Assembly: GCA_010015655.1 (NCBI GenBank) | Contig: ML976715.1 | Coordinates: forward strand, 400,496 to 464,495 | Length of the DNA: 64,000 nt | Origin: Bimuria novae-zelandiae CBS 107.79 | Lineage: Eukaryota > Ascomycota > Dothideomycetes > Pleosporales > Didymosphaeriaceae | Reading direction: 5' to 3' | Shown: in pieces, positions 1-12,550 of the stretch | Layout of the letters: every line of letters begins with the position of its first letter | How positions within the stretch are numbered: the first letter of the stretch is position 1 | Translations under genes and position numbers: made by a program | Notes under the pieces: model-generated | Seen by the model: only the letters and a program-made list of their open reading frames with translations | What the model was told of the DNA's origin: nothing | The model's database searches: none

Positions 1-801
1 ACTTATTCTCCTTCGTACCAAGACTCTCATAAGCGGGGCCATTTTCCAACCTCGAAATACCTAAAGTTAAACCGCATCTTCTATGCTGTTTACGCGTTTG
101 TGAGCCAGGTTGTAATAAAGGTACGGCATTGTAATTCTTTCTTCCTCGTGTTAGAGTATGCGTCTAGGCCAGGACAATTTTCCCATGGTCGTGATAGTCG
201 TTTGGGGAGGCGGATGTTCAAGCAGGAGTGTTATCACCGCAGCGGAGTTTTACGGGAAATACGATGCTTTATCTGGTTTGAGGGGCGGAAAAGGTGATAG
301 TGTTATGATGATGAGCTCCATGGAAGATCACTGCAAATTTCGTCTTGGATTTCTTAATATAGGATGTACACTTGTTGCTCTAGTATAATAGGCGATGCTT
401 CTTGGATACTGTTAGGAAGCTTAAGGGGTTCGGAAGGGTAAAAGGAAAAACAGTAAGACTTGTCAATGCGCTGTGGTTCCGTCCGAGGCAAGATCGCCAC
501 GTGCTTTCGGGGGCGGGCGCCACCATCGCCCACTTTTGTAACATAACGCTAGAAACGCAAACATATTGATCAAGACCTCGATCTTCAAGATTCTTCAAGT
601 GACAGTCGGTTCCGTTATTCTTCCTTCGCATCCGCAGCACCAGCAGCAGTACCTCACAATAGTACCATTCGCGTCTCTATCCCATACTTTACATTGTTTG
701 TTTACCCTACCGTCCCATCTTACGCCCTCTTCCTCCATTTTCAAAACGGAGTAAATATTTCACATGCGTTATAGAACCCCTCCCCCGCGGCCGTCCCCGC
801 C
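1..801. other. No gene recognised; 5' flank of the glycosyltransferase gene
   Basis: Only short ORFs without recognisable motifs occur here. The C/T-rich stretch just before position 802 resembles a fungal pyrimidine-rich core promoter and leader. No RNA gene was recognised. Confidence 0.5.
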
Positions 802-2067
802 ATGAGGCTCTCCCTCACCCGTCTCGCAACTCTCGTCTTCGCCATCTTCACCGTCTGGCTAACGCGCCGCCTCCACGCCCGCGCCGCGCGCGACCCTACA
901 TCGCTATTCTTCAACCCACGCACCGGGTACGCGCCCCGCTACTCGCTCGTGCGTCGCCAGCAAGCCCTCGACTACATCGGTTCTGCGCAGAACACGTCTA
1001 TCTCTCCTGCGGCTTCGTCTTCGGCATCCCCCCCGCCCGACAAGAACCTCTGCGTCGGCATCCCCTCCATCGCGCGCCCAAACGGCGGCTACCTCGCCGA
1101 AACCATCGGCTCCCTCCTCTCCTCCCTCACGCCCCCCGAGCGCGCCTCAATCCACCTCATCGTCCTGATCCCGCACACGACACCCTCCTTACACCCCTCG
1201 TACGCCGAATCCTGGCTGCACATCCTCGCCGACGACATCGTTACTTACGCAGACCTCCCCGCCCCAGAGCGCGATCATATCGTGCACCTCGAGGCGACCG
1301 ACGGGCCCGAGTATCTCACCAAGGGCTTATTCGATTATCAGGTTGTACTGCAGCGCTGCGCGGCGATGCACACGCCGTATATCGCCGTCTTTGAAGACGA
1401 CGTCGTTGCGATGGAAGGGTGGTATGCGCGCGCTATGCGTGCGGTGGAGAGGGCAGAGTGGAAGAGCGCGGTCAAGCACGCGAGTCTGGAGTTTCTGTAC
1501 CTCCGGCTTTTTTACACCGAGGAGTTTCTGGGGTGGAATAGAGAGAGTTGGGGGAGGTATTTGTTTTGGAGCGCGGGCGTGTGGGCGGTGCCGATGGGCT
1601 TGCTTTTGTATTTGAGAGAGCGGTATCCCGGGTTGAAAGCGAGGGGGTTGAGTACACGCGGTATGGGGCTGTTCGCATGGGGCATTGTAGCTGTCGTAGG
1701 GTTTTACTTCGCGCTGGGCAGGATCGCGGTGAGCCCGCTGCAGGAGGGCGTCCAGCTCATGCAGAACTTTGGGTGTTGTAGTCAGGCGCTGGTGTTTCCG
1801 CGGGGGCGCGCGCTTATGCTGGCTACGTACATGGCTGAGAGGGGGAGGGGTGCGCCCGACGTGCTGATCGAGGAGTATGCGAATGAGAAGGGCGAGTTGA
1901 GGTGGGCGGTTAGTCCGAGCCTGGTGCAGCATATAGGGAGGAAGAGCAGTAAGAAGGACGATTTCGGGGAGAAGAGTAAGTATGGAATGAGTGTTGCCGA
2001 GAAGATTTGGAGCTTTGGGTTTGAAGAGTGGGATCCGAGAATTCTGAGGGATAGAGGTGTGGCGTAG
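802..2067 (+). CDS. PGAP4/TMEM246-like Golgi glycosyltransferase
   Basis: Single-exon gene for 421 aa. An N-terminal signal-anchor (about residues 5-20) is followed by a lumenal glycosyltransferase domain. The motif FEDDVV (residues 197-202) supplies the acidic DXD-like metal and nucleotide-sugar site. Two further hydrophobic segments (about 254-271 and 288-306) lie inside the catalytic domain, in an arrangement known from PGAP4/TMEM246, which adds N-acetylgalactosamine to the GPI glycan in the Golgi. After this hairpin come a conserved-looking QEGVQLMQNFGCCSQALVFP stretch and a C-terminal soluble part. The start is the first ATG of the frame and lies in a C-rich leader. The family assignment rests on layout and motifs; the exact acceptor in fungi is inferred. 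GC-rich third positions support expression as a real gene. Confidence 0.8.
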   Translation: MRLSLTRLATLVFAIFTVWLTRRLHARAARDPTSLFFNPRTGYAPRYSLVRRQQALDYIGSAQNTSISPAASSSASPPPDKNLCVGIPSIARPNGGYLAETIGSLLSSLTPPERASIHLIVLIPHTTPSLHPSYAESWLHILADDIVTYADLPAPERDHIVHLEATDGPEYLTKGLFDYQVVLQRCAAMHTPYIAVFEDDVVAMEGWYARAMRAVERAEWKSAVKHASLEFLYLRLFYTEEFLGWNRESWGRYLFWSAGVWAVPMGLLLYLRERYPGLKARGLSTRGMGLFAWGIVAVVGFYFALGRIAVSPLQEGVQLMQNFGCCSQALVFPRGRALMLATYMAERGRGAPDVLIEEYANEKGELRWAVSPSLVQHIGRKSSKKDDFGEKSKYGMSVAEKIWSFGFEEWDPRILRDRGVA

Positions 2068-2469
2068 AAGTGTGCTTCACAGATACCCAACATCAAGATG
2101 TCGCTCCGTCATTCATTTGAAATCGCGCCTGAATGGTCCTCAGTGTGTTCACTCTATTGTGAGTTGCCACAGCTCAAACCGCACTGTCCCGTACAATCAA
2201 CATAAAACCAGCAAAATAGGCATTCAATATTGTCATATTGCAGCGACTAAAGCCTTCGCTAGAGCACGCATATCCGCCTCATAGATCGGTCGACCCATCT
2301 ATTCACTGGAAGACCGCTGGTCCATAACAACGCCATACTCCGTCCTAATGCAGCGACTCATCGCACAGCCTTTCCTGTCCCCCCATCGTGTGCGATCGTG
2401 GTATCTTAGCGCTCGACAGGTCGTTCGATATTACTCGTTACGCAGGTGGTGTTGGCTCTAGGCGGTCGC
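2068..2469. other. Intergenic, convergent 3' flanks
   Basis: Lies between the stop codons of the convergent glycosyltransferase and eS30 genes. It should contain both 3' UTRs. No further feature was seen. Confidence 0.5.
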
Positions 2470-2765
2470 TTAAGTTCCGGGGTTGGGGTTCATCTATGCT
2501 CGCGTTAGTATTCAGATATCAATGGTTTTCTTAGGATGGGTGTACGCACCTTGCGCTTGCCGCCGGTCAGAGTGACGTTGACGAAGCGGCGCGTGTATGT
2601 GAGCCTCTTCTTGGCGCGGCCCTTGGGCGTCTTCTTCTTCTCCTGGGGTTCGACCTACAACTGTTAGCACTGCCATCGGCGCGGATGCGACGTCACAGAG
2701 CATACCTTGGGGGTCTGCGACTTGACCTTTCCGGCACGAGCGAGGGATCCGTGAACTTTACCCAT
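2470..2765 (-). CDS. rps30: 40S ribosomal protein eS30
   Basis: Three exons on the minus strand: 2706-2765, 2550-2654 and 2470-2493. Intron 1 (2655-2705, 51 bp) has donor GTATGC, branch TGCTAAC and acceptor TAG. Intron 2 (2494-2549, 56 bp) has branch TACTAAC and acceptor TAG. The spliced product is 62 aa, close to the usual 62-63 aa for fungal eS30. It starts [20 protein letters not shown], contains the basic core [11 protein letters not shown] and ends MNPNPGT, all hallmarks of eS30 of the small ribosomal subunit. There is no ubiquitin-like N-terminal fusion as in animal FAU, as expected for fungi. The gene is divergent from the leucine-rich protein gene across about 400 bp. The small exons make it easy to miss. 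Confidence 0.95.
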
Positions 2766-3171
2766 GATTGCGGTTGGTGTTAGAGGTTTGCTGTTGTGCT
2801 GGGGTTGGAGGAGACGGTGGTGGATTCTCGGTGCGGCTTCGCTTGTCGGGGTAAGGTTTTGCCGGTCGCGCTTGCGCTTGCCCCTCGTTTGGCTTCAGCA
2901 CAGGAAGTGGCGGGAGATGGATGTTCAAGTGACGGGCTGGCTCGCATGAGCGCCTTATCTTATATTCAAACGCAGTGATTCTAGTCATTTTCGCGCAAGT
3001 CATTCTGAATCACTTTTGCGATTGCTGCTTGGTCGTGCTTTGACTCATCCGCTTGATTGATCCTCCCTCACCACCTCCAGCACTACCATTGTATTAGAAA
3101 CCACTCGGCCGTTTACTCATCCGACCTGCGTTCTACCTCGCCCAACGACCCGTCGCTCGTGCTTCTAGGTC
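2766..3171. promoter_or_regulatory. Divergent promoter region, rps30 / leucine-rich protein
   Basis: About 400 bp between the two divergent start codons. On the minus strand a TATA-like stretch near 2955-2965 lies upstream of rps30. The right half is C/T-rich, as in many fungal promoters. No specific operator was identified. Confidence 0.4.
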
Positions 3172-4977
3172 ATGCCCAGGAAGCACAAACCAATCTACGC
3201 ATCGATCAAACCCCGAACCACCAATCCACCCACGCTCGAGAGCTCGCGCAACGCAGCATCATCGTCCACGCCGCCCCCGCCGCAAACCGTAAATGACCGC
3301 ATACAGCAGCTACGTCGCGAGCAGACCCCGCGTGCGACTCCACAGCGTAGAGATGAGGTCACAGAAGTGGTTAGTCACCGCACTGTCCCGCCAGACTTGA
3401 GGCGCATCTTGCACATGGCAGAGGTTGACGCGCCGAAACCAAAGGCTGGAATACGAAGGACTCTTGGGCAAGGGCGGAGACCCCCACCGGGCCCGGCGGC
3501 ACCGTCGAGTTGGCTGAGCAGGAGTAGATGGGCGCCAGAGTATGTGAGGAAGTCCAGAGCATATGCCGGGCATGGCAATGGTGTAGGTCGGTTCTGCAAG
3601 TTGGCTAGGGCTCATGATGAAGAATACAAGGTACGTAACTGAAAGGTAGTGCGCGATTCTTCCATGGTGGGTGACGGTAGCCGGCAGATCATGTGCAAGT
3701 CGAGCCTACTTGTACTCTATGTCCATGGAGTCAACGACTTCGCGTTCCTCGGCGAGTTGAGAAAAGTAGAGATCTAACTTGAACAGCGATTACCATCTTC
3801 GCGAAGTCTCGTCCACCAATGCCTCCGAACGTTCGCGCTACACTGGGAAGAAATTTCCATATACGAACAACACTACCTCTCCGCGCTGCCGGTAGCGCTG
3901 AAAGAGGCTCTGCTGAGTTACCTCTCGCTATATGGGGAGCGATCATGCATGGACTTCAAGTCTTTCAAGATCCTCTTCCAGGGCGATCAGGAGGTAGAAG
4001 GAGCTTCGGGATCCGCAGACGTGCAATTCCTCGACCTAACGGGATTGTTGAACGAAGGCTACACGCTGAAAGACTTGGAAAAGTCCCTCCAGCGATCAGG
4101 AGCCAATGTCGCCGTAACAAGCAGCATGGCCGACCTCTCCCGCTCCACTTCAAAGCGACAGGACAAGGCACTAGTGGAGGTAGCAGACTCCTGGGAAGAC
4201 GAAGCAGAAGACAGCTCTTCCTCCGTCCTCCCCGCCACCCTAACCGTCCCCATCTTCCCAAACCTCACGCGCCTCTCCCTCGCACACCCCGGCACCGCCG
4301 CCTCCTGGACCGACCTCCTCGCCCTCTCTCCGCACCTCAAAACCCTCACCCACCTCTCCCTCGCCTACTGGCCGCGCCCCAGCACAACGCCCAACGCCGC
4401 AACGACCTCCATGGTCGCCCGCCACGCTACCGTCTCCCTCGGCGGAACGCACTTCTACGCCGACCTCGACGACGACTGGCACGAAGCCGCCAACATCCTG
4501 CGCCGCCTCTCCCTCAACACGTACTGCCTCAAGTGGCTCGACCTCGAAGGCTGCACCTGGCTGCGTGCCCTCACCTGGGACTTACCCTCCAACGCGCCAC
4601 CGTACACTTCTAACGTATTCATGTCGGGTGCAGACGAGTGGGTGCGTCCCGCGTCGTCGCCGGGCCCTGATTGGAACGCGGCGTGGCGCCAGATCGAGTA
4701 TGTGAATTTCTTCCAGGGCTGGATCCCCAAGGACACGAAGAGTTTGCAGAATATGCCGGCGGGCGTGGTACCCGCGCAGCTGATGCAATGGCTGAGGGAA
4801 CACGGGAAGAAGGACGCGGTGAAGGGGCTACTGGGGGATGGGGGCGCGTATGGGGCCGTTGAGTGGGTGGAGAAAGAGAAAGTGGCGCGAAGTGTGGGGT
4901 TTGCGATTCAGAGCTTGAGGAAGGTGGGTAGTGGGGTGTATTGTCGTGTGGATTATGGGTGGGGAGGGGAGGTGTAG
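3172..4977 (+). CDS. Conserved fungal leucine-rich hypothetical protein
   Basis: Two exons, 3172-3630 and 3787-4977, joined by a 156-bp intron (donor GTACGT, acceptor CAG, phase 0). The predicted product is 549 aa. Residues 1-150 are basic and proline-rich and look disordered. The second exon holds leucine-spaced segments such as FPNLTRLSLAHPG and LKTLTHLSLAYWP, and later LKWLDLEGCTWLRALTWDLP, which resemble irregular leucine-rich repeats of F-box or RNI type. No F-box was found. Exon 2 extends upstream of its first ATG (3949) in open frame to 3787, which supports the intron placement. Function is unknown; a protein-interaction role is only a guess. The acceptor is the least certain part of the model, because the CTAAC branch is close to the AG. 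Confidence 0.7.
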
Positions 4978-7900
4978 GGATAATAGGAGAAGTGCATCGT
5001 GATCCTTGTGTCCAGGTCGTCCTGTGGAGCCGTGGGTTACCCGGCGGGATGTGTGAGTGTAGTGTTCAAGCTCGTGACTGAGTCACCCTCTCCGTGAGCG
5101 TGGGTGTGGGATGCGAAGTTGCGCTTCCCCACTCTCTCAACATCTTCCTTTTCGGTGTTTTCTCTCGCCGTTTGCAAAGATCATTGAGTCAATCATTGAG
5201 TCAGTGTGCGTGTTATGAACATCTAGAGCATGATTTGGTTCCTGGGTGCGAGGTTGCAGTGTTCAGTAGGGCAATGACCCGCGCTGAGAAGAAAGCAGCA
5301 TAGCTTTCAAGGGTTATACAATTATACAATCAACAAGCTATTCGGCATAAATCGAGTTCTTTCTTACGCGTTCTACCGCGGCATCACGAAGCTTGCGAAG
5401 CTCCAAAGTAGAGGGCATGATTGGGTGCAAGATCAACACGCACTCTCTCTCTCTGGAAGATGTTTGTGCCCCTGAGTATCGAGCGCGAGTAGTTGAGAAT
5501 GTGCCCCTGGATAAATGTGCAAGGAATAGATATCGGTTAAAAAGCTTGGTTGAACCCCTGTCCCAATGAGTTATTCCGTAAAAAGGTATATAGCCGCAGC
5601 GTATAGCTCGCTCGTTACTTTAGCGTTCATGCGCGCGTGTAAATATCGCCAATGCGAGATATAAAATGAGATTGTCAGCAATTAAAATTATCGTCCCGGT
5701 CCGCGGTGCTGCTGTGGGCTCGGTATGGGGGCCTGGTGGTGAGTAGATAGTGAGTAAGCATTGGGGGCGCGTGGTGGTTGTAGCCTGCTTCTCTTTGATT
5801 GAGCGTGAATGAACCATGGCGCCATCGCAGCCTCGCCAAGCCACGGCATAACGCAGTACTGTAGAGCATAAGAACGCTGTATCTTTGAGTGAGCGTGTAC
5901 ATAGTACTGTAGCCCGAGCGCCTGGGTACGCGGGTCCATGGGTACTTACCCCGAGTCGCCTTGGTGTGAATCAAGTGATTGAGTATTGACCTCGGGACCT
6001 TAGACATCTGGACTGCGAGTGTGCACATGATATAAGCTGTACGGCGTTGTGGCATTATCGTGAACTATCGATTACGCCGTGAATGTGGGGTGTAGGATGA
6101 TATAGAAAGGATGCAATGCACCATCAGGTATCATTAGTACGGTGCGTTATCAGTCGAGACCATCGGGTTGTTTATGATGGTGATGGTGGCATAATTGCAA
6201 GACAAGTTGCATGTCGCGAAAAGAGTGCCCGAAGAGCGCATCGTGGTCAAGAAAGGAATGCGGTTCCCGAAGTGATCCTCGGGCGCGAATGACGTGCGCT
6301 ATGTATTGCTTGGTGTCTGACGCGAAGCTATCGTGACTCTGTGGTGGTGTCAGAGACGGTGTCTGTATACGGCACTGCAGTTGTGGTGGCACCTGGGTGA
6401 AGCCTTAGGTCGTTCCACCCAGGCGTGTGCCGCGAAGGTACGGTCCGCCTCTCACGCATATGGCGCCGATACCCGCTATGCTGTTGTGGGCATGTATACC
6501 CGTTGTGATGTAACTCTGATCCCTTTCTTCGTGAGAACTAGGCACGATGTCCTCAAGACATCTGCACGGTCTGGCGAGACGGGCCATGCGGTTGCTTGAA
6601 AAAGTCGCAGAGGCATCGGTCTCATCATCGGCCCATCAAGGGATTTCAATTGCAAACTGTTCAATCTAGAGTGAAGTCTGGCGTGTTGTTGGGGGTGGAG
6701 CCCGAAACCATCGTTCGCTTGGAGCAGAACGATTGTGAAACCGCCGTGCCATCGGCGCGGAAGCTTATTTCCTTGACAGCTACGGCATTTGCAGCAAAAA
6801 GGCTCTTTCCCCATTCTCAGAGAGGGCAGGTGGCAGGAACCATGATCCCCATGCCGAAGTGGCAGGAGCGCATCAGTGCTTGCACTTTGGGACTCCCAGC
6901 CCCGCATGATGGCGAGAGAGAGCAGGCGTTTCGAATGACGTTTGCGAGAACGTGTCAGATAAATAAAGACGCCGACTTCATGCGTAGAAGAGTAGCGCGG
7001 GATGACTGCATTCCCCCTCAGTGCCAATACTGATTGTACGACGTTGCCTCGGTAAACGGGCCAGGTATTTGATCTCATCAATATGCAGGTTGTATGCAGT
7101 GCGGGAATAAATAAGGATCGGTATACCGAGATCGACATTGTAGGTTGTCTAGATGAATGCACGTCGGAGCAGCCATGGTTGAGTTGATTGAAACATGCCA
7201 GTCTTGATTGAGAATGTGTATTGCGATTAGAATACGGCCTTCCCCTCTCGACCCAAGCGACGATAAGAGACCAAAGTTGGCGGCGGAAGGAGCGCTGGGG
7301 AGGAAGCTTGATAGAACGACGCCACCACTCATGGTTCGCGATTACAATCCCGGCGCTGACTGAGGCTCACGTCGGAACCCATTCTCGCGGGCGCAGTCGA
7401 GTAGTGCTCGGGCGTGGCGACGAGTGAAAGACTGGAGAGCAGTTCAGCCAGTCGTCGCAGCCACGGCGGCCCCGTGTATGTAGACTTCAGTGGTCGATAG
7501 CTCGAGACTACGTATACACTATAGGTTTGCGGTGCGGCTATTTTCATCTCCAGCAGAAAATACGGATTCGTCTAAAATTGCGCCATGGGGACTGGGATCC
7601 CCCTAGCCGGATGCGTTGGGTGGGTTACGGGCTCGCTTTGTTTCAGCCTACCGCCGCAATTGCAGCCGGGCACCATGACAGCACCCGGTCGCAAGGGAGT
7701 GACATAAGACGGTGATTTGTCTCGAGGCGTAGCAACACGTAAACTGAAAGGGGGCAATGTGCTCAGACTCGAGCACTGCGACGATGATGATGATGATGAT
7801 GATGGCAGCAATGGAGGGGGGCAGTGGAGGGGGGCAGTGGAGGGGGGCAGTGAAGCGGTGGCGGGGTGCAAGTGCTCGTCGTAAACGCGTGGCCCTTCAG

Positions 7901-8613
7901 CCGCTCTCGGGGCATGGATGGCTGGAAAATTTGGAACTTCGTCTGCAGACTGACAGGCAATTGCGCGGCTACTCCACCAGAACCGTCACAGAGAGACTGC
8001 GATCTCCACATCAAGATCTTGTCTGAGCAGGTGTCGGCCACGGACAATTTGTCCCCGTGTGGGCTCAGGTACCGGGCTTGCCAGTGCACGTCTTGCGCAT
8101 GCTACTGTAGTATCGATCAACGGCGCCCCGATGTTCATTAGCGTGAACATTTTGAAACTGGTGTGCTAGTATTCCTTGAAGAGGCCGACAATAGCCCAAC
8201 AAAAAGCGCGCGTCGGCCACTTGCAGAAGGCATTGATTCTTTTCTCTTGCTTCTGTCTCCTCTGGTGTCAATATTCGCACTCGGGCGCGCAATCTCAGGT
8301 TGTCGAACTATCGCCTGGATCGGGCCTGGATCGGGCCTGGCTTGTGGAGCACGCAGGTTGCTGATAAGACATTCTGGCCCAAGAAGGGACTCCCGCAGCT
8401 GAGCACCGACCCGCGCGAAGTACGAAGGGACAGGGGTCTGTGCGAACAATAATCTGCAGAGCAGCACCGACCGCATAAATCTTATAACGCCCGCGCCTGC
8501 CCTGCGCGCCCACGCAGCCATTCCTTCGCATCCATCTCCACGCATTTGGTCAGGCTTGATAGCCCTCCCTCCTCCACACGCATCCTCTCCGGCTCTGGCC
8601 GCCCGTGGCCACG
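4978..8613. other. 3.6-kb stretch with no recognised gene
   Basis: ORFs up to 228 codons occur on both strands, but their translations have no domain, no coherent composition and no splice-compatible partners. Minor repeats are present: an ATG trinucleotide run near 7784-7804, three GC-rich 12-mers near 7813-7850, and a duplicated 12-mer near 5181-5205. No tRNA B-box was noticed. Confidence 0.5.
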
Positions 8614-9910
8614 ATGCTCTCCTTCAAGAAGGCCCTCGTGATTTCCCTCGCCGTCCTCACCCTCTTCTTCCTGTTCAAGAGCACCCATTCTTCGAACCAG
8701 CCCTCCCTGTACAAAAATGCAAACGACATGCCCAAGCCGGCGTCGATGCAGCCGAAGCCGAAGCCGAAGCCCCAGGAAGCAAAGCAGGAGAGCAAGACGG
8801 AGAAGGCCTTCGACACGCCAGACGTGCCGAAGAAGGTGAAGGAACAGATCCCGCTGGACGTGCTGCACAAGAAGCCGTTGCGCAAGCAGCTCGAGTACCA
8901 GTTCCCGTACGACGTTGACTCCAAGTTCCCTGCGTACATCTGGCAGACGTGGAAGACGACGCCCACCCAGGGCCAGTTCCCTGAGGAGTTCCGCGAGGCT
9001 GAAGCCAGCTGGACCATCAATCACCCTACCTTTGTACACGAGGTCATCACCGACGACGTGGCCGTGCACCTGATCAGACACCTCTACGCCTCCGTTCCTC
9101 AGGTTCTCGAGGCCTACCAGGCGCTGCCCGTTCCCGTCCTCAAAGCCGACTTTTTCCGCTACCTGATCCTCCTCGCGAGAGGCGGCATCTACTCCGACAT
9201 CGACACCCATGCGTTGAAGAGCGCCGCTGACTGGATCCCTTCCGACGTGCCTAGCAACTCGTACGGCATGGTCATTGGCATCGAGGCTGATCCAGACCGT
9301 CCGGATTGGGCTGACTGGTATGCGCGACGCATCCAGTTCTGCCAGTGGACCATCCAGTCGAAGCCCGGACACCCTGTTCTCGTAGACGTAGTCGCCAACA
9401 TCACACAGGAGACGCTGAAGCGCAAGGCCGAGGGCAAGCTTACCAAGGACCACAAGGCCATCATTAACTTCACTGGTCCCGGTGTCTGGACGGACAGCAT
9501 CTTCTCCTTCTTCAACGATCCCGCATACTTTGACATGAGCACCAGCAAAGGCAACATCACCTACACGCACTTCACGGGCATGAAGCAACCCAAGAAGGTT
9601 GGCGATGTCATCATTCTCCCCATCACGAGCTTCAGCCCCGGCATCAAGACCATGGACGCCGGTGAAGAGGATGACCCCATGGCTTTTGTGAAGCACCAGT
9701 TTGAAGGTACGTAATAATCTTAGTCGAGTACAGGTGGCACTGTACACACTTGTTGCATCGCACTTGACGTGTGTCAATGCTGCCAGTGTCCGATGCGACG
9801 GGCCCACAGCGCCTCTAGCCCCCGCCGCTCCATGTCACCAACATACTGACTGAAGTACAGGTTCCTGGAAGCCCGACAGCGAGCGCCATATTGGCAAGAT
9901 CTTCAATTGA
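8614..9910 (+). CDS. GT32 alpha-1,6-mannosyltransferase, Och1 family
   Basis: Two exons, 8614-9706 and 9861-9910, with a 154-bp intron (donor GTACGT, branch CTGAC, acceptor CAG). The product is 380 aa. It is a type II membrane protein: short cytosolic tail, transmembrane anchor (about residues 7-21), a Pro/Lys-rich stem (about 40-75), then the catalytic domain. The signature GGIYSDID (residues 190-197) holds the DXD motif of GT32 enzymes, preceded by KADFFRYLILLARGG. Och1-type enzymes start or extend outer-chain mannosylation of N-glycans in the early Golgi. The stretch from FTGPGVWTDSIFSFF onward is also typical. The real start is the ATG at 8614; the GTG at 8605 is not a plausible fungal start. 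Fungi usually carry several paralogues, so this may be an Och1-like enzyme rather than the orthologue. Confidence 0.88.
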
Positions 9911-12550
9911 TCGATCACACGAATTATTTCCGCAACGTCGCTTTCGAACATAATTACACGCAACTGCGACTTTCTTGTACATTACATGACGGCTTTGCAA
10001 GGAGACACGAGCGGCGACTCACCGAGGTTTGGGGACAGGCACTATCCCCAATGGGGAACACACTCTTGGAGAAACGTCTTTATGAGCCCAATGAGGCGAC
10101 GCACGAGCCTAGCCGTGCCGCCTTACTACATGCTCAACGGTGCAACTGTGCCGTCCACTGGTACAGGACGGCAGATCAAGAACGTTTTGCGTTGGACAAC
10201 GAAAGCAACACCGAGGTCTGAAACGTCGGCGTTCTCCATTTCTCTTTCTTCTTCTACTTCTACTTGTTCTCAAAAAAGCTTTCCTCTATCCCGCTCTTCT
10301 CGACAACAGTACTTCAAGCGCTGAAGTCGTTGGATCGATGTTCCCGAGCTTTGTTGCCTCTTTTGGCGTTGGATTGGGCCCGGGTTCTCACTGTAAGATT
10401 ATAGACGGAGATCAGGGTAGCGGACGAACGGGTGTAGTGGAAGGCACAGCATACAGCGTGGCATTTAGCATTTTTTGCACAGACTTCATAGCATTGGTGT
10501 TGGTGGATACTGCATTTGGAAGCATCATAAGTTGGTTAGCTAATAAGCAATAACAAATTCTACTATTCTTTCCGGTCCGAACCTTGGTGACGGAATTAAT
10601 TCACGAGGAATCAAGCACACATGAGAACAGATATCTTGATTCGATACTCCCAAAGACGTGCACAGATGATGCGACACACAACAACTGTGAAACGTGAGGA
10701 TTGCAGCAATGGAAGCGCGAGGATTGCAGCAATGGAAGCGCGAGGATTGCAGCAATGGAAGCGCGCAGTGGAGATACGCGTGAATGTACAGCTTGCCTCC
10801 CTAACACCGGAGTTCGCATGGGTTGCTCTTTCCTCTTCAAAATTAGACATTTGTCGGCTCGTCTCGGCGCTCGTCTCGGAGAAGGAGACAAAGAGCGTAG
10901 AAACTAGGGCGTAGACGAGCGGACGAGGGTCTTGTGGACTCTCCGATGTACGAGTGTCAGAACATGTCTGCTTCGATTTGACGGTGCGGTAAGGGTAGGG
11001 GTGATTTGCGCGGTTGACGATGTTATCTTCTCGTTGGTCGAAAGGGTGGATAGTGAGTACGAGTGCGCAGCGCAGAGGGAAAGAGAGTTTACGGCTACGG
11101 GTAGGATGGTTTGGAGGACTTGAGGTGGTGAGGAGGGATGCCGGGTTCGTAGCTACTGATGCGATGGAGCATGGAGTATGGTGATGGATGGGCAGAGGGG
11201 TCTAGGGTGCGGAGGAGAAGCTGGGGCGCTGTGGGGGAGGAGGTGTAGGAGTAAAGTGAGGGTTCTGAATGGAGGTTGAAGAGCGATGAGATTGGGTGGT
11301 AGCGTCAGAGGGTAGAGTATGATGAGCTGGTAAGGGGTGTGTGGAGAAGAATTAGGTAGAAGGCAAAGGTATGGCTAAGACGGGAACGAGGGGGAAAGCT
11401 GTAGGACTTTGGAGTTGGGGGGTGAAGTGCGGCATTGGAGGAGTGGACGATTTTCCAGTGTTTTTGAACGTGGATAGAGTGGACTGATGGGATTCATCGT
11501 ATTGCGGATTATCCTACCGGGTGAGGCGTGAGAGCTCGAGAAGACGCACTTACACGCAGGATACGATAAGTCATTTCGAAAGTGCCAAGCAAAATCGCCA
11601 TATGTACCATATTTGCTCGTTGAAGGTTCGAAGCAGTGAATGGAGATGGCATGTGGCCCTGTTGTTAGCGTTACAGCAGCGTGTGGCAGTCGCACTCAGC
11701 CTCGCGGGGTCCCCTCCACAAACCAACCATGGCGCGAATCTCTACACCCACACATTTCCCCGCCCCTTGAACTAGAACAAGGCACACTGTTGCCTCTTCT
11801 CCACAAACAGCTTCGACGTTGTTGAAGTAGCCTGCACGCCAAGCGCTGCCGACGTCATCATCACTGTTATGGGTTGGACGGTTTGCCCCTCCATTAAGCA
11901 CTCACCGTCCCGCTTCCACGCCAACCATGCACGATCACTTCAACGAGCCTATCCGACTAGCTATTGCAATGGCATCGGAAAATAGGATCGAATGATCGGT
12001 CATTGTTCAGGCTTGTTGGGGCTGTGGGAGTCGGAGCCTAAGTTTAGGCCGAGTCACCTCATCGCAGGGCTGAGCAAACGTCCCCGTGGCACACGAGCGG
12101 CGAGAGCTTCGGCAGCACGAGATCAAAAAGTCCATATATCATGAGCTGAGCTCATGCTCCACCACTGTGAATCTACTTGTTGAATGTGACTTGTAACCAA
12201 GATGTTTATTTGTTGAGGTTGCGAACGAGACTACTGCAACCAAGGAACCCTGAATACGGGAAGATCAGCGAAAGCATCCTGGAGACGCATTAAAGTGCTG
12301 CAGCGCACTCGGGACGATTAACGCAGCGGAGACGCAAAGAGGGCGTGATTCGCGCTCCAGTCAAGATACGAGCAAACATTTTACATCCTACATCATATAT
12401 CAATCCAGCCTGTTTCAGCAAGCCTTTGCTCTTGAACGTCGGGATATACATACACACGTTATCCGGCCCCTCTCAGACACTTCCAAACCCCACAGTATTC
12501 TAGCAACGACGACGACGACGACGGCACAACCCCCACAAGTCCAACCCACC
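9911..12550. other. 2.6-kb stretch with no recognised gene
   Basis: Contains a short tandem repeat at 10696-10764 (listed separately) and purine-rich low-complexity sequence around 11100-11400. No ORF with recognisable motifs or plausible splicing was found. Confidence 0.5.
10696..10764. repeat. Tandem repeat, 23-bp unit x 3
   Basis: Three identical, directly adjacent copies of a 23-bp unit beginning gaggattgcagcaatgg. They lie outside any recognised gene. Confidence 0.9.

Noticed and set aside
1327..1932. 201-codon antisense frame within the PGAP4-like gene
   Set aside because: Proline/arginine/histidine-rich shadow of the sense gene with no motifs.
6476..7162. 228-codon minus-strand ORF in the 4978-8613 stretch
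   Set aside because: Translation has no domain or sensible composition and no promoter-like leader; likely chance.
7784..7850. ATG run and GC-rich 12-mers as part of a gene
   Set aside because: Simple microsatellite-like repeats with no supported reading frame around them.
8482..9807. 441-codon open frame antisense to the GT32 gene
   Set aside because: It mirrors the GC-rich codon use of the real gene, has no domain, and runs past both ends of the sense exon; a shadow frame.
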